Shown here: positions 63,563 to 64,000 of the stretch, piece by piece
Numbering within the stretch: position 1 is the stretch's first letter
Layout of the letters: each line of letters opens with the position of its first letter
Assembly: GCF_010671925.1 (NCBI RefSeq)
Contig: NZ_JAAHIH010000007.1
Location: 370,457 to 434,456 of the forward strand
Reading direction: 5' to 3'
From: Moorena sp. SIOASIH
GTDB taxonomy: Bacteria; Cyanobacteriota; Cyanobacteriia; Cyanobacteriales; Coleofasciculaceae
DNA: 64,000 bases
The notes under the pieces: model-generated
Seen by the model: the letters and a program-made list of their open reading frames with translations, nothing else
Databases searched by the model: none
Told to the model about the DNA's origin: nothing
Translations under genes and position numbers: made by a program

Positions 63563-63755
63563 GTAAGCATTCAGCCGTCAGTGGTCAGTGGTCAGTGGTC
63601 AGCTTATTCTATTCAAAAGCTATTCGTAAAGTAGCGTGCCCATAGCGCATAAGCTAATGGCTGATAGCACCTCAAGTACCACCATCTGTAGCGCTAATCG
63701 CTGACCGCTGATACGCGACACGCTGATAGCTGACAGCTGACAGCTGAATACTTAC
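63563..63755. mobile_element. GTAAGC-family MITE-like element, copy 10
   Basis: 193 bp, ends GTAAGCATTCAGC / GCTGAATACTTAC, perfect 8-bp duplication CTTGAGAT (63555-63562, 63756-63763), with CTATTCAAAAGC as its core. Confidence 0.88.
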
Positions 63756-63801
63756 CTTGAGATTGTGACAATGCAATAGTTTTTTTTAGCACCCTCTTCC
63801 T

Positions 63802-63873
63802 CCCACACCCCACACCCCACACCCCACACCCCACACCCCACACCCCACACCCCACACCCCACACCCCACACCA
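63802..63873. repeat. Tandem CACACCC heptamers
   Basis: About ten near-perfect 7-bp units. Such heptamer arrays recur at 10949, 38281, 38521 and 49377 with other unit sequences. Confidence 0.9.
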
Positions 63874-64000
63874 TGCTTCAGCATCGAAATCAGTGCCGTC
63901 ATGAAACTTGACCCCTTGGCGCAGTTTAAATGTCCAAACTCTGCTATTCCGAGACGCTTCCCAATCAGTAGCTAATCCCGGTTCCAGTTCAATGGTTCCC

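Larger units (their letters stand above)
63353..64000. other. Intergenic region to the window edge
   Basis: No gene is supported. It contains a half element at 63437 (GTAAGTATTCAGC), a complete element at 63563-63755, a near-duplicate AATGCAATAGTTTTTT at 63485 and 63770, and a CACCCCA heptamer array at 63802-63873. From about 63870 the sequence looks coding-like at the edge but cannot be assigned. Confidence 0.5.

Overview
The window looks like chromosome from a large-genome filamentous cyanobacterium, plausibly a marine Moorena/Moorea-type organism; the genus is an inference from gene content and repeat style, not a search. Supporting evidence is a complete phycocyanin operon, pcyA, the shell pair ccmK3/ccmK4, DUF760 and DUF928 proteins, many GCGATCGC (HIP1-like) octamers, and an exceptional density of short interspersed repeats.

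Layout. 1-5.3 kb: an edge-truncated caspase/nSTAND/WD40 protein, divergent from a small Trypco1-like protein, then a small tyrosine recombinase. 5.6-16.1 kb: accessory DNA with a decayed chain of related reading frames (5.65-8.0 kb), small hypotheticals, an alpha/beta hydrolase-fold protein, a protein of six 47-residue repeats and an RTX-type protein. 17.0-21.1 kb: cpcB-cpcA-three rod linkers-cpcD. 21.75-26.2 kb: pcyA, a PAS-GAF-PAS histidine kinase and two response regulators. 26.3-31.6 kb: repeat-rich DNA with few genes. 31.7-33.8 kb: katG. 34.2-37.2 kb: integrase, five tRNA genes and a broken tnpB. 37.5-40.3 kb: a bufferin-type RiPP cluster (precursor, DUF692/MNIO enzyme, DUF2063 partner). 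40.7-41.8 kb: an intact tnpB. 42.3-47.0 kb: a CHASE2-cyclase-PilZ protein, a DUF928 protein and a Ser/Thr kinase. 48.7-58.2 kb: membrane protein, transthyretin/beta-lactamase-like fusion, ABC ATPase, scpB, DUF760, exoD-like, DUF928 and ahcY. 58.7-64 kb: small protein, ccmK4, ccmK3, a GAF protein and a nuclease-like gene broken by a repeat element.

How the genes work together. The cpc operon and pcyA supply phycocyanin and its bilin. The kinase beside pcyA carries a GAF domain resembling cyanobacteriochromes, so light sensing is possible. CcmK3/K4 belong to the carboxysome. The bufferin genes and katG point to metal and peroxide stress. The caspase/Trypco1 pair resembles regulated conflict or cell-death modules.

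The strongest unexpected signal is the repeat landscape. At least nine non-coding element families are visible by internal comparison. One family (GTAAGCATTCAGC ends) has seven copies flanked by perfect 8-bp target duplications. One copy splits a nuclease-like gene in its catalytic core, one supplies the stop codon of the GAF gene and one separates ccmK3 from ccmK4. Around 26.3-27.0 kb four element types are nested in one another. Functions given here come from reading motifs by eye; no database search was run.
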